Assembly (NCBI RefSeq): GCF_029855045.1
Contig: NZ_CP123228.1
Coordinates: 6,584,203 to 6,648,202, forward strand
Origin: Piscinibacter sp. XHJ-5
Lineage (GTDB): Bacteria > Pseudomonadota > Gammaproteobacteria > Burkholderiales > Burkholderiaceae_C
Direction: 5' to 3'
DNA length: 64,000 nucleotides
Part shown: positions 25,397 through 32,917 of the stretch, piece by piece
Layout: each line of letters starts with the position of its first letter
Numbering within the stretch: the stretch's first letter is position 1
The notes under the pieces: generated by a model
Databases searched by the model: none
What the model saw: only the letters and a program-made list of their open reading frames with translations
Told to the model about the DNA's origin: nothing
Translations under genes and position numbers: made by a program

Positions 25397-26200
25397 ATGA
25401 GCTCTCGTTCACAACCCTACGCCCCCGCCGCCGATCCCTTGCCCACGAACGCCATCCGCACCGACATCCACGGCCTCGACGCCGGCGAGGTGCAGGTGCC
25501 GACGCCGACCGGGACGATCCCGGCCTATCGCTCGGTGCCCGAGCGGCGCGGCCACCATCCGATCATGCTCGTCGTGCAGGAGATCTTCGGCGTGCACGAG
25601 CACATCCGCGACGTGACGCGCCGGCTGGCCAAGCTGGGCTACTTCGCGATCGCCCCCGAGCTGTATTTCCGCCAGGGCGATCCGCGAACGTACGACAGCA
25701 TCGACGAGCTGCGCGACAAACTCGTCTCCAAGGTCCCCGACGAGCAGGTGCTGGCCGACCTCGACGCCACCTTCGAATGGGCCCGCCAGCACGGTGGGGA
25801 CGGCTCGCGCCTGGGCATCACGGGCTTCTGCTGGGGAGGCCGCATCACCTGGCTCTATGCCGCGCACCAGCCCAAGGTGAAGGCCGCCGTCGCCTGGTAC
25901 GGCCGGCTCGCCGGCCCCAAGCACGGGCTGCAGCCGCGCCACCCGCTCGATGTCGCCGGCCAGCTCAAGGCGCCGGTGCTCGGCCTGTACGGCGGACAGG
26001 ACCCCGGCATCCCGCTCGAGCAGGTGGAGCAGATGCGCGCGGCGCTGCGCGAGGCGAACAGCGCGTCGCAGGTGCTGGTGTATCCGGACGCCGGCCACGC
26101 CTTCTATGCCGACTACCGGCCGAGCTATCGCGCCGAGGCGGCGGAGGACGGCTGGCAGCGCATGCAGGCCTGGTTCAGGCAGCACGGCGTGCAGCCGTAG
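25397..26200 (+). CDS. Dienelactone hydrolase family protein
   Basis: A 267-residue alpha/beta hydrolase of the DLH family. The nucleophile elbow is GFCWGGR with a catalytic cysteine, as in carboxymethylenebutenolidase. The Asp lies in YGGQDPGIP and the His in PDAGHAFYADYRP. Classical DLH opens dienelactones in chlorocatechol degradation; many homologues act on other lactones or esters. There are no chlorocatechol genes nearby, so the pathway is open. The start is the ATG at 25397 (MSSRSQPYAP); the frame upstream lacks a usable start context. Confidence 0.88.
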   Translation: MSSRSQPYAPAADPLPTNAIRTDIHGLDAGEVQVPTPTGTIPAYRSVPERRGHHPIMLVVQEIFGVHEHIRDVTRRLAKLGYFAIAPELYFRQGDPRTYDSIDELRDKLVSKVPDEQVLADLDATFEWARQHGGDGSRLGITGFCWGGRITWLYAAHQPKVKAAVAWYGRLAGPKHGLQPRHPLDVAGQLKAPVLGLYGGQDPGIPLEQVEQMRAALREANSASQVLVYPDAGHAFYADYRPSYRAEAAEDGWQRMQAWFRQHGVQP

Positions 26201-26231
26201 ACGTCCGCGGTGAGGTCTCAATAAAACGAAA

Positions 26232-26248
26232 CACGGCGATACGCCGTG
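26232..26248 (+). other. Hairpin 1 upstream of the Spy-like gene
   Basis: CACGGCG (26232-26238), loop ATA, CGCCGTG (26242-26248): a perfect 7-bp stem 62 bases upstream of the start. There is no T-run on the + strand, so it is unlikely to be a terminator of the upstream gene. It may be part of a structured leader. Confidence 0.5.
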
Positions 26249-26279
26249 GAGAAGACGCGCGTCGTCAGCCCCTGCACGA

Positions 26280-26307
26280 TGTGCTCCTCGTTCAGACAAG
26301 GAGCACA
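26280..26307 (+). promoter_or_regulatory. Hairpin 2, sequestering the Shine-Dalgarno of the Spy-like gene
   Basis: TGTGCTCCT (26280-26288) pairs perfectly with AGGAGCACA (26299-26307), a 9-bp stem with a 10-base loop. The AGGAG at 26299-26303 is the Shine-Dalgarno, 6 bases before the ATG at 26310, and is fully paired. This suggests translational control, or a DNA operator, for the first gene of the stress operon. Confidence 0.65.
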
Positions 26308-26309
26308 CG

Positions 26310-26783
26310 ATGAAACCCTGGCTCAAGCGCACCTTCGTCGGCCTTTTCGGCGCCTCCGCGCTGCTGGGCGGCGTGGCCGCCTGCTCGCATTCGCACTACG
26401 GCCACGGCGGCTGGCAATCGATGGGGCCGCAGGACGCCGCGAAATTCAAGGCGCGAGCGGCCGACAAGGTGGCCGACAAGCTCGACCTCGATGCCGCGCA
26501 GAAGGCCAAGCTGACGGCGCTGCTGGACCGCCTGCACGAGCAGCGCACCGCGCTGCACGGGACGACCGACCCGCGGGCCGATGTGCAATCGCTGATGAAG
26601 GACGCCACGTTCGACCGCTGGCATGCGCAGGATCTCGTCAACGCCAAGCTGAATGCGCTGCGCGAGAAGAGCCCGCAGGTGATCGCCGCGCTCGGCGACT
26701 TCTACGACAGTCTCAGGCCCGAGCAGCAGCAGAGGGTTCGCGAATTCCTGCAGCGCAGCCACCGCTGGGGTCACCACGGCTGA
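26310..26783 (+). CDS. Spy/CpxP-like periplasmic stress protein
   Basis: A 157-residue envelope protein of the Spy/CpxP type. The N-terminus is hydrophobic and ends in a lipobox-like VAAC with Cys25, so it may be lipidated. A His-rich stretch (HSHYGHGG) follows. The helical core has the LTxxQ-type repeats in altered form (LDAAQKAKLTALLDRL, LRPEQQQRVREFLQR). In E. coli CpxP and Spy are ATP-independent chaperones or inhibitors of the sensor CpxA. It lies directly upstream of a CpxR/CpxA-like pair, which fits a feedback role. Its ribosome binding site is buried in a perfect 9-bp hairpin. Confidence 0.82.
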   Translation: MKPWLKRTFVGLFGASALLGGVAACSHSHYGHGGWQSMGPQDAAKFKARAADKVADKLDLDAAQKAKLTALLDRLHEQRTALHGTTDPRADVQSLMKDATFDRWHAQDLVNAKLNALREKSPQVIAALGDFYDSLRPEQQQRVREFLQRSHRWGHHG

Positions 26784-26810
26784 ACGGGTGGGGCGCACGA
26801 CAATGCCGCC

Positions 26811-27494
26811 ATGCGCCGCATCCTGCTGATCGACGACGACGAGCGCCTGGCCGCGCCGCTGGCCGCCTATTTCAAGCGCGTCGAGTTCGAGCTCGACGCT
26901 GCGCTGCGCCCCAGCGAAGGTCTGGCGATGCTGCGCCGGGGACACTACGACGCCGCCATCCTCGACGTGATGCTGCCCGAGATGGACGGCTTCGCGCTGT
27001 GCCGCGCGATCCGGCGCGAGAGCGACATCCCCATCGTCATGCTGACCGCGCGCGGCGAGGTGATGGATCGCGTCGTCGGCCTGGAGATCGGCGCCGACGA
27101 CTACCTGCCCAAGCCCTTCGAGCCGCGCGAGCTGCTGGCGCGGCTGACGACGATCCTGCGCCGCTCTCGTGCCGCCGACCACGCCGCGGGCGCGCGCCGG
27201 CTGGTGTTCGACGGCCTGGACATCGACCTCGACCGGCGCGAGGTGCGGCGAGAGGGGGCGCTGCTCGATCTCACCGGCACCGAATACGAGCTGCTCATCC
27301 TCCTCGCGCGCGAGCCGGCGAAGGTGTTCACGCGCGAGCAGATCCTCGAGCGCCTGCGCGGCCAGTCGGCCGAAGACCTCTACACGCGCGCCGTGGACAT
27401 CCTGGTGAGCCGGCTGCGCAAGAAGCTGGAGCCGCTGGACTGCATCAAGACGCTGCGCAACGTCGGCTATGCATTCACCGGAGGCCGCGCGTGA
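26811..27494 (+). CDS. CpxR-like response regulator (OmpR family)
   Basis: A 227-residue response regulator. The receiver domain has the acidic pair in LIDDDERL, the phospho-acceptor Asp52 in AILDVMLPEMDG, LTARGE and the Lys of PKPFEPREL. The C-terminal winged helix includes EYELLILLAREPAKVFTREQ and VSRLRKKLEPLDCIK. The similarity is to the CpxR/RstA branch. It follows the Spy-like gene by 27 bases and its stop overlaps the GTG of the sensor kinase, forming a three-gene envelope-stress operon. Confidence 0.93.
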   Translation: MRRILLIDDDERLAAPLAAYFKRVEFELDAALRPSEGLAMLRRGHYDAAILDVMLPEMDGFALCRAIRRESDIPIVMLTARGEVMDRVVGLEIGADDYLPKPFEPRELLARLTTILRRSRAADHAAGARRLVFDGLDIDLDRREVRREGALLDLTGTEYELLILLAREPAKVFTREQILERLRGQSAEDLYTRAVDILVSRLRKKLEPLDCIKTLRNVGYAFTGGRA

Positions 27495-28801
27495 GCGCAG
27501 CCGCGGCGCCGGCGTCGCGGGGATGGCGCCAGAAGTGGCACGCCGCGCGGCGAAGCATGCGGCATTCGCTGAAGTGGCGCCTCGTCGGCCTGTTCCTGCT
27601 GCTCGCGCTGGCGACCACCGTCACCTTCGTCGCCGGCGTTCGCGAGATGGTGCGCGGCGGCTGGCAAGGTTACGGCCGGCCCCTGACCTCGCACTACCTC
27701 GACCTCCTCACGGCGCAGATCGGGACGCCGCCCGACGTCGCGCGCGCACAGGCGCTGACCCGCGAGCTGCCGCTGTCCATCCGCATCGACGGCCCGCGCG
27801 TCAACTGGGACTCGCATCCCGAGGCAACACGCCGCTGGCAGCGCTGGCACCCGCAGTGGCCCGACGGCGAGCTGCATCGCTTCCACGTGCGTCGGCTCGA
27901 CGACGGCCATCGCATCACCTTCGCGCTCGCCGATCCGCAGACGGTGATGGCCCCGCACCTGATGGGTTGGAGCACGCTCGGCGTGCTGCTGCTGCTGACG
28001 CTGCTGGCCTTCGCGCTGGTGCGGCGGCTGCTGCGTCCGCTGGACGACATCCGTGAGGGCGCAATCCGCTTCGGCCAGGGTGACCTGACGCACCGAATCC
28101 CGCTTCGCCGCCACGACGAGCTGGGCGAGCTGGCCCAGCAGGTCAACACGATGGCCGACGAGCTGCGCGCGATGCTGGACGCCAAGCGCGCCCTTCTCCT
28201 GGCCATCAGTCACGAGCTGCGCTCGCCCTTGACGCGCGCCCGGCTGAACGCCGAGCTCGTCGACGAGAGCGAGGCGCGCGCCGCGCTGCTGCACGATCTG
28301 GCCGAGATGCGTGACCTCGTCATCGACCTGCTGGAAAGCGAACGGCTCGCTTCCGGCCACGCCGCGCTGCAGCCGGAGGCGAGCGACCTGAACCGGCTCA
28401 TCGACGAGACGCTGGCAAGCGGCTTCGCGGACCGGCCGGTGACGACGGCGCTGGCCAGCGGGCTGCCCACGCTGCCGCTCGATCGCATGCGCATGCGCCT
28501 GCTGCTGCGCAACCTGCTCGACAACGCGCTGCGCCACAGCGATGCGGTCGTCGTGCGCACGGAGCGCGCAGGCGATCGCGTGATGCTGGTGGTGCGCGAT
28601 CACGGGCCCGGCGTGCCGCCGGAACACCTTGCCCAGCTGACGCAGGCCTTCTATCGCGTCGACGCGGCGCGCCAGCGCAGCACCGGCGGCGTGGGGCTGG
28701 GCCTGTACCTGTGCCGCCTGGTGGCGCAGGCGCATGGCGCGACGATGTCGATCCGCAACGCGTCGCCGGGATTGGAAGTCAGCCTGTCCTTGCCTTTGTA
28801 G
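27491..28801 (+). CDS. CpxA-like sensor histidine kinase
   Basis: A 436-residue membrane kinase starting at the GTG at 27491, overlapping the regulator stop (GTGA). TM1 is at about residues 28-50 and TM2 at 158-178. The periplasmic loop of about 105 residues is Trp- and Pro-rich. HAMP follows (LLRPLDDIREGAIRFGQGDL), then the H-box AISHELRSPLTR with His241. The ATPase domain shows NLLDNALRHSD, RDHGPGVPPEH and TGGVGLGLYL. The pairing with a Spy-like protein suggests it senses envelope protein damage or metals. The stimulus is inferred only from the family. Confidence 0.93.
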   Translation: MSAAAAPASRGWRQKWHAARRSMRHSLKWRLVGLFLLLALATTVTFVAGVREMVRGGWQGYGRPLTSHYLDLLTAQIGTPPDVARAQALTRELPLSIRIDGPRVNWDSHPEATRRWQRWHPQWPDGELHRFHVRRLDDGHRITFALADPQTVMAPHLMGWSTLGVLLLLTLLAFALVRRLLRPLDDIREGAIRFGQGDLTHRIPLRRHDELGELAQQVNTMADELRAMLDAKRALLLAISHELRSPLTRARLNAELVDESEARAALLHDLAEMRDLVIDLLESERLASGHAALQPEASDLNRLIDETLASGFADRPVTTALASGLPTLPLDRMRMRLLLRNLLDNALRHSDAVVVRTERAGDRVMLVVRDHGPGVPPEHLAQLTQAFYRVDAARQRSTGGVGLGLYLCRLVAQAHGATMSIRNASPGLEVSLSLPL

Positions 28802-28850
28802 CCTTCGCAGGTCGGGGTTCCGCTACCCTCCACCCCAACCCACGAACGAC

Positions 28851-30041
28851 GTGACGCTGACCGTCCGCCCCATCCTGCTCGCCCGCTCGCTGCGCGCCTT
28901 CGGCGACGGCGCGGTGGCGGTGCTGCTGCCGGCCTACCTGCTCGAGCTCGGCCTCGGCCAGCTCGAGGTCGGGTTGATCAGCACCGCCACCTTGCTCGGC
29001 TCGGCCGCCGCCACGCTGGCGGTCGGCGCCGTCGGCCATCGCTTCGCCACTTCAGGATGGCTGCGCGCCGCGGCATGCCTCATGGTGGCCACCGGTCTCG
29101 GTTTCGCGGGCTTCTCGTCGTTCTGGCCGCTGATGGCCGTGGCCTTTGCCGGGACGCTCAACCCCAGCTCGGGAGACGTGTCGATGTTCCTGCCGCTGGA
29201 GCATGCGCGGCTCGCCGGCGCCGCGCAGGGCGAGGCGCGCACGGCACTGTTCGCGCGCTACAGCGTGCTGGGCGCCCTGTGCGCCGCGGTGGGTGCGCTC
29301 GCCGCCGCGCTGCCCGATGCGCTCGCGCAGCGCTCGAACTTCAGCCGGCTGGAGGCGCTGAAGATGCCTTTCCTGGTGTACGCCGCGATCGGGCTGGCGG
29401 TGTGGTGGCTGTATCGGCGCACCGCCGCATCCGCGATGACCGCGGCCGACGCGCCTGCCGCGCCGCTCGGGCCTTCGCGCGGCATCGTGGTCCGGCTGGC
29501 CGCGCTGTTCTGTGTCGATGCCTTCGCCGGGGGCCTGGTGGTCAACTCACTGCTGTCGCTGTGGCTGCTGCAGCGCTTCGGGCTGTCCCTGGCGCAGGCC
29601 GGCGCATTCTTCTTCTGGGCCGGGCTGCTGAGCGCAGCGTCGCAGCTCGTCGCGCCCCGGGTCGCTGCGCGCATCGGCTTGCTGAACACGATGGTCTTCA
29701 CGCACATTCCGGCCAATGTCTGCCTGGTCCTCGCCGGCCTCGCGCCGCAGCTTTCGCTCGCGCTGGCGCTGCTGTTCGTGCGCAGCGCGCTCTCGCAGAT
29801 GGACGTGCCGACACGCACCGCCTACGTGATGGCCGTCGTGACGCCGGCCGAGCGCGCGGCCGCCGCCAGCTTCACCGCGGTGCCGCGCAGCCTGGCGTCG
29901 GCGCTGAGCCCGACCTTGGGTGGCGCGCTGTTCGCCGCAGGCTGGATCAGCGCCCCGCTCGTGCTGTGCGGCCTGCTGAAAATCGCCTACGACCTCGCCC
30001 TGTGGCGCGCCTTCCGCCGCCATCGGCCTGCGGGTGAATGA
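28851..30041 (+). CDS. Major facilitator superfamily transporter
   Basis: A 396-residue MFS protein with about 12 hydrophobic segments. The start is a GTG at 28851 ([20 protein letters not shown]). The N-half has the loop 2-3 region ([12 protein letters not shown]) and a [15 protein letters not shown] segment; the C-half has [20 protein letters not shown] and [15 protein letters not shown]. This pattern resembles drug-efflux-like MFS proteins of Burkholderiales. The substrate is unknown. Its stop overlaps the possible ATG at 30038, but the downstream gene most likely starts at 30056. Confidence 0.85.
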   Translation: MTLTVRPILLARSLRAFGDGAVAVLLPAYLLELGLGQLEVGLISTATLLGSAAATLAVGAVGHRFATSGWLRAAACLMVATGLGFAGFSSFWPLMAVAFAGTLNPSSGDVSMFLPLEHARLAGAAQGEARTALFARYSVLGALCAAVGALAAALPDALAQRSNFSRLEALKMPFLVYAAIGLAVWWLYRRTAASAMTAADAPAAPLGPSRGIVVRLAALFCVDAFAGGLVVNSLLSLWLLQRFGLSLAQAGAFFFWAGLLSAASQLVAPRVAARIGLLNTMVFTHIPANVCLVLAGLAPQLSLALALLFVRSALSQMDVPTRTAYVMAVVTPAERAAAASFTAVPRSLASALSPTLGGALFAAGWISAPLVLCGLLKIAYDLALWRAFRRHRPAGE

Positions 30042-30055
30042 AAGGAGTACTGACC

Positions 30056-30829
30056 ATGCCAGACCCCGTCGCACCGGCCGGCCGCTTCGTGCGGCTCGGT
30101 CCGCGGCTCGCCACGGCAGCGCTCGTGCTGGCGCCGGCCTGCGGCCTCGCGATGCTGCTGGCCGGCATCGGCTACCGCCAGCAGTGGTGGGGCGTCGGCG
30201 CCGGCATCCGCACGATGATGGGCGCAACCGGGGGCGCGCTCGCGGCCGCCTTGCTCGCCGCGCTGGCGATCGTCGCCGGAGTGCGCGGGTCGTCGCGCCG
30301 CACCGTCGTGCTCGCAGCGATCGCCCTGGTGATCGCCGCGCTGGTCGCCGCGCCGCCGCTGGCGATGGCGCGCAAGTCGACCCGCGTGCCGCCCATCCAC
30401 GACATCACCACCGACACCCAGGATCCGCCGCGCTTCGTCGCCGTGGTGCCACTGCGTGCGGGCGCACCGAATTCGCTCGACTACGACCCCGAGGTGGCGG
30501 CCCAGCAGCGCATGGCCTATCCCGACATCGCCCCCGCCATGCTCGACGTCCCGCCGGCGCGCGCGTTGCTGCTGGCCGAGCAGGCGGTGCGCGCCATGGG
30601 CTGGGAGATCGTGACGGTGTCGCCGCACGACTTGCGCATCGAGGCGACCGCGACGACCCGGCTGTTCGGCTTCAAGGACGATGTGGTCGTGCGCATCCGG
30701 TCCGCGCCTCAGGGCAGCCGCGTCGACCTGCGCTCGGTGTCGCGCGTCGGCCGCAGCGATCTCGGCGCCAATGCCGAGCGCGTCCGCGCCTATCTGCAAA
30801 CCCTGCACGCGCTGGGGCGCGGCGGGTGA
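30056..30829 (+). CDS. DUF1499 family membrane protein
   Basis: A 257-residue protein. I prefer the ATG at 30056, since AAAGGAG at 30041-30047 lies 8 bases before it; an ATG at 30038 that overlaps the MFS stop would add 6 residues. Two or three membrane spans occupy residues 15-100. The C-terminal DUF1499 domain follows ([40 protein letters not shown]). DUF1499 has no established biochemical role. It is coupled to the MFS gene upstream and the glycosylase gene downstream. Confidence 0.82.
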   Translation: MPDPVAPAGRFVRLGPRLATAALVLAPACGLAMLLAGIGYRQQWWGVGAGIRTMMGATGGALAAALLAALAIVAGVRGSSRRTVVLAAIALVIAALVAAPPLAMARKSTRVPPIHDITTDTQDPPRFVAVVPLRAGAPNSLDYDPEVAAQQRMAYPDIAPAMLDVPPARALLLAEQAVRAMGWEIVTVSPHDLRIEATATTRLFGFKDDVVVRIRSAPQGSRVDLRSVSRVGRSDLGANAERVRAYLQTLHALGRGG

Positions 30830-31383
30830 TCGCCGGCATCGACTTCCTCGCCTCGTCGGACGAGGTCGCGCGCCGCCTGATCGGCGTGACGGTGCTGGTC
30901 GACGGGGTGGGCGGCCGCATCGTCGAGACCGAGGCCTACGACCGTTCGGACCCGGCGTCGCACAGCTACGGCGGCCCCAACCCGCGCAACGCGACGATGT
31001 TCGGCCCGCCCGGGCACGCCTATGTCTACCGCTCCTACGGCATCCACTGGTGCCTCAATTTCGTCTGCCGCGAGTCAGGCCACGGCGCCGGCGTGCTGAT
31101 CCGCGCGCTCGAGCCGACGCAAGGTCTGGACGTGATGCGCGAGCGGCGCGGCCTGGACGACGAGCGCCTGCTGTGCGCCGGCCCGGGCCGCGTATGCCAG
31201 GCGCTCGGCGTGACCCGCGAGCACGACGGGCTGCGGCTCGATGCGCCGCCGTTCGAGCTGATCGAGCCGCCGCGCCGTGCGGCCGTCGTGCGCGGGCCGC
31301 GCATCGGCATCTCGAAGGCGGTGGACGTGCCCTGGCGTTTCGGACTCCGCGGATCGCGCTTCGTCAGCCGGCCGTTCCGCTGA
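30826..31383 (+). CDS. DNA-3-methyladenine glycosylase, AAG/MPG family
   Basis: A 185-residue base-excision glycosylase of the eukaryote-type AAG/MPG family. The catalytic Glu lies in [19 protein letters not shown]. Other signatures are [20 protein letters not shown] (a DNA-intercalating Tyr region), VLIRALEP and [11 protein letters not shown]. It removes alkylated purines such as 3-methyladenine and hypoxanthine. The start is the GTG at 30826, overlapping the DUF1499 stop (GTGA). The length is slightly short for the family, 185 against about 200. Confidence 0.93.
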   Translation: MIAGIDFLASSDEVARRLIGVTVLVDGVGGRIVETEAYDRSDPASHSYGGPNPRNATMFGPPGHAYVYRSYGIHWCLNFVCRESGHGAGVLIRALEPTQGLDVMRERRGLDDERLLCAGPGRVCQALGVTREHDGLRLDAPPFELIEPPRRAAVVRGPRIGISKAVDVPWRFGLRGSRFVSRPFR

Positions 31384-31394
31384 GCGGCGCGACG

Positions 31395-31583
31395 TCAGCG
31401 CTCGGTGGGCGCTTGCGCCTCGTCGTCCTGTGCCTTCGGCGGACGGCGGCGTGGCGTGTCGCGGTGATCGCCACGCTCTTCCTCAGGACTCTCGGGATGG
31501 GTCTCGCCGACGCGCGTGTCGGTGGGAAAACTGGGCTCGCCGCTGTTCAACGACGTCGGAAAGTCTTGAGGACGGGTGGCCAT
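31395..31583 (-). CDS. Small hydrophilic protein, 62 residues
   Basis: The start is the ATG at 31583, preceded by AAAGGA at good spacing. The product is highly charged and likely disordered: it begins [19 protein letters not shown] and continues with Glu/Arg/Pro-rich sequence ([18 protein letters not shown]). No cysteine, signal peptide or membrane segment is present. It converges on the glycosylase gene. The composition is unlike random antisense translation, but no family is recognised. Confidence 0.55.
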   Translation of the reverse strand: MATRPQDFPTSLNSGEPSFPTDTRVGETHPESPEEERGDHRDTPRRRPPKAQDDEAQAPTER

Positions 31584-31659
31584 CTGCGGTCCTTTTGCCG
31601 AGGCAGGTGATCGAAGACTAGGCGATGGCACCGCGCGCGACTGTAGGACAGCGCCTCGC

Positions 31660-32130
31660 TCACTTTTCGCTACGGGGCGCCGGGATCGGCGTGATCTGCA
31701 CCGCGAGCACCTTCCAGCGTCCGTCTTCGCGGACATAGGTGTCGATGTAGCGGTAGTGGGTGTCGAAGCGTTTTCCCTGGTAGCGCCCGGTCATGCGCGT
31801 CGTCGCGCTCAGCAGCGCGGTGTCGCCGTGCAGCAGCACGGTCAGACCCTCGACGGTGTACGGCTCGATGACCAGGTCGGGGTCGACCAGCTCGTCGATG
31901 AATTGGGCGCGTTCGGTAACGCTGCCGTCACCGCCGATCTGGAAAAAGCGCCGGGCCATGTTGGCTTCGATGGCAGCGCGGTCCTTGCGGACGATCGCTT
32001 GGTCCCAGGCATCGGCCTGGGCGACGAGCTGCCGGCGGGTGCTGTCGTCGGTGCCGCCGGACGATGAGGCGCAGCCGGCCAGCGTGAGCACGGCCGCGGC
32101 GCGCCAGAAGACTTTCGGAAGCGATGTCAT
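31660..32130 (-). CDS. NTF2-like (DUF4440/SnoaL) lipoprotein
   Basis: A 156-residue protein. The N-terminus MTSLPKVFWRAAAVLTLAGC ends in a lipobox with Cys20, so it should be a lipoprotein. The rest is an NTF2-like fold of the DUF4440 type (DAWDQAIVRKDRAAIEANMA, YIDTYVREDGRWKVLAVQ). Such domains bind or isomerise small ligands, but most DUF4440 members have no known role. The start at 32130 is chosen because the longer frame lies over the divergent sigma gene. It is divergent from the ECF sigma gene and may be one of its targets. Confidence 0.8.
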   Translation of the reverse strand: MTSLPKVFWRAAAVLTLAGCASSSGGTDDSTRRQLVAQADAWDQAIVRKDRAAIEANMARRFFQIGGDGSVTERAQFIDELVDPDLVIEPYTVEGLTVLLHGDTALLSATTRMTGRYQGKRFDTHYRYIDTYVREDGRWKVLAVQITPIPAPRSEK

Positions 32131-32147
32131 CGCGCGGCAGTGTAGGT

Positions 32148-32177
32148 GGGAACGCTGCAGTGCTGGACGACGTCGAA
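32148..32177 (+). promoter_or_regulatory. Candidate ECF promoter for the sigma gene at 32195
   Basis: GGGAACG (32148-32154), a 16-base spacer and CGTCGAA (32171-32177) resemble the GGAAC-N16-CGTC class of ECF promoters. GAGGAGG follows before the ATG at 32195. Autoregulation is inferred. Confidence 0.45.
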
Positions 32178-32194
32178 CGCTCGAGGAGGCGACG

Positions 32195-32917
32195 ATGAAC
32201 ACCTTGCCCACGCCCACGACTGCGGCCGATGTCGAGCTCGACGACATGGCGCTCGCCCGCCGCATTGCCGAAGGCGACTGCGCCGCCTTCGAGCGCCTGA
32301 TGCGGCGCCACAACCGACGCCTGTACCGTCTCGCGCGGGCCACGCTGCGTGACGACGCCGAGGCCGAGGACGCGCTGCAGGAAGCCTACCTCTCGGCCTA
32401 CCGGGCGATCGGGCGATTTCGCGGCGAAGCGGCGCTGTCGACCTGGCTGTCGCGCCTGGTGCTCAACGAATGCCTGGGACGACTGCGTCGCGGTGCCCGG
32501 CGTCACAACGTGATCCCCATGATCCAGGGCAGCGACCCCGAGCGCATAGACCTGGAGGCGATGGCCCCGGCGGAAGCGGACACCCCCGATCAGGCGCTCG
32601 GCCGCTCCCAGATGCGCACCTTGCTCGAGCGCAAGCTCGACGCGCTGCCCCAAGCCTTCCGCATGGTGTTCGTGCTGCGCGCGGTCGAGGAGATGAGCGT
32701 GGAGGAAACCGCGCAATGTCTCGACATTCCCGAGGCGACGGTGCGCAGCCGGCACTTCCGGGCGCGAGGCCTGCTGCGCGAGGCGCTGGCCCAGGAGATC
32801 GACCTCGCCGAGCGCGACCTGTTCGAGTTCGGCGGCGCGCATTGCGACAGGGTCGTCGCCCAGGTGATGGAGCGTCTACGTGATCCCTCTCCCGCTGGCA
32901 GGAGAGGGCCGGGTTGA
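32195..32917 (+). CDS. ECF-type sigma factor with repeat-derived C-terminal tail
   Basis: A 240-residue sigma factor. Region 2 is at about 20-95 (FERLMRRHNRRLYRLARATL, DDAEAEDALQEAYLSAYRAI) and region 4 at 135-205 (LPQAFRMVFVLRAVEEMSVE, DIPEATVRSRHFRARGLLRE). A C-terminal extension includes FGGAHCDRVVAQVMERL. The last dozen residues are encoded by a REP-like palindrome and are likely not native. No anti-sigma gene follows; the next gene converges and overlaps by 42 bases. The start is the ATG at 32195 with GAGGAGG upstream. Confidence 0.88.
   Translation: MNTLPTPTTAADVELDDMALARRIAEGDCAAFERLMRRHNRRLYRLARATLRDDAEAEDALQEAYLSAYRAIGRFRGEAALSTWLSRLVLNECLGRLRRGARRHNVIPMIQGSDPERIDLEAMAPAEADTPDQALGRSQMRTLLERKLDALPQAFRMVFVLRAVEEMSVEETAQCLDIPEATVRSRHFRARGLLREALAQEIDLAERDLFEFGGAHCDRVVAQVMERLRDPSPAGRRGPG

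Noticed and set aside
26232..26248. Terminator for the dienelactone hydrolase gene
   Set aside because: The stem is perfect but is followed by GAGAAG on the + strand, with no T-run.
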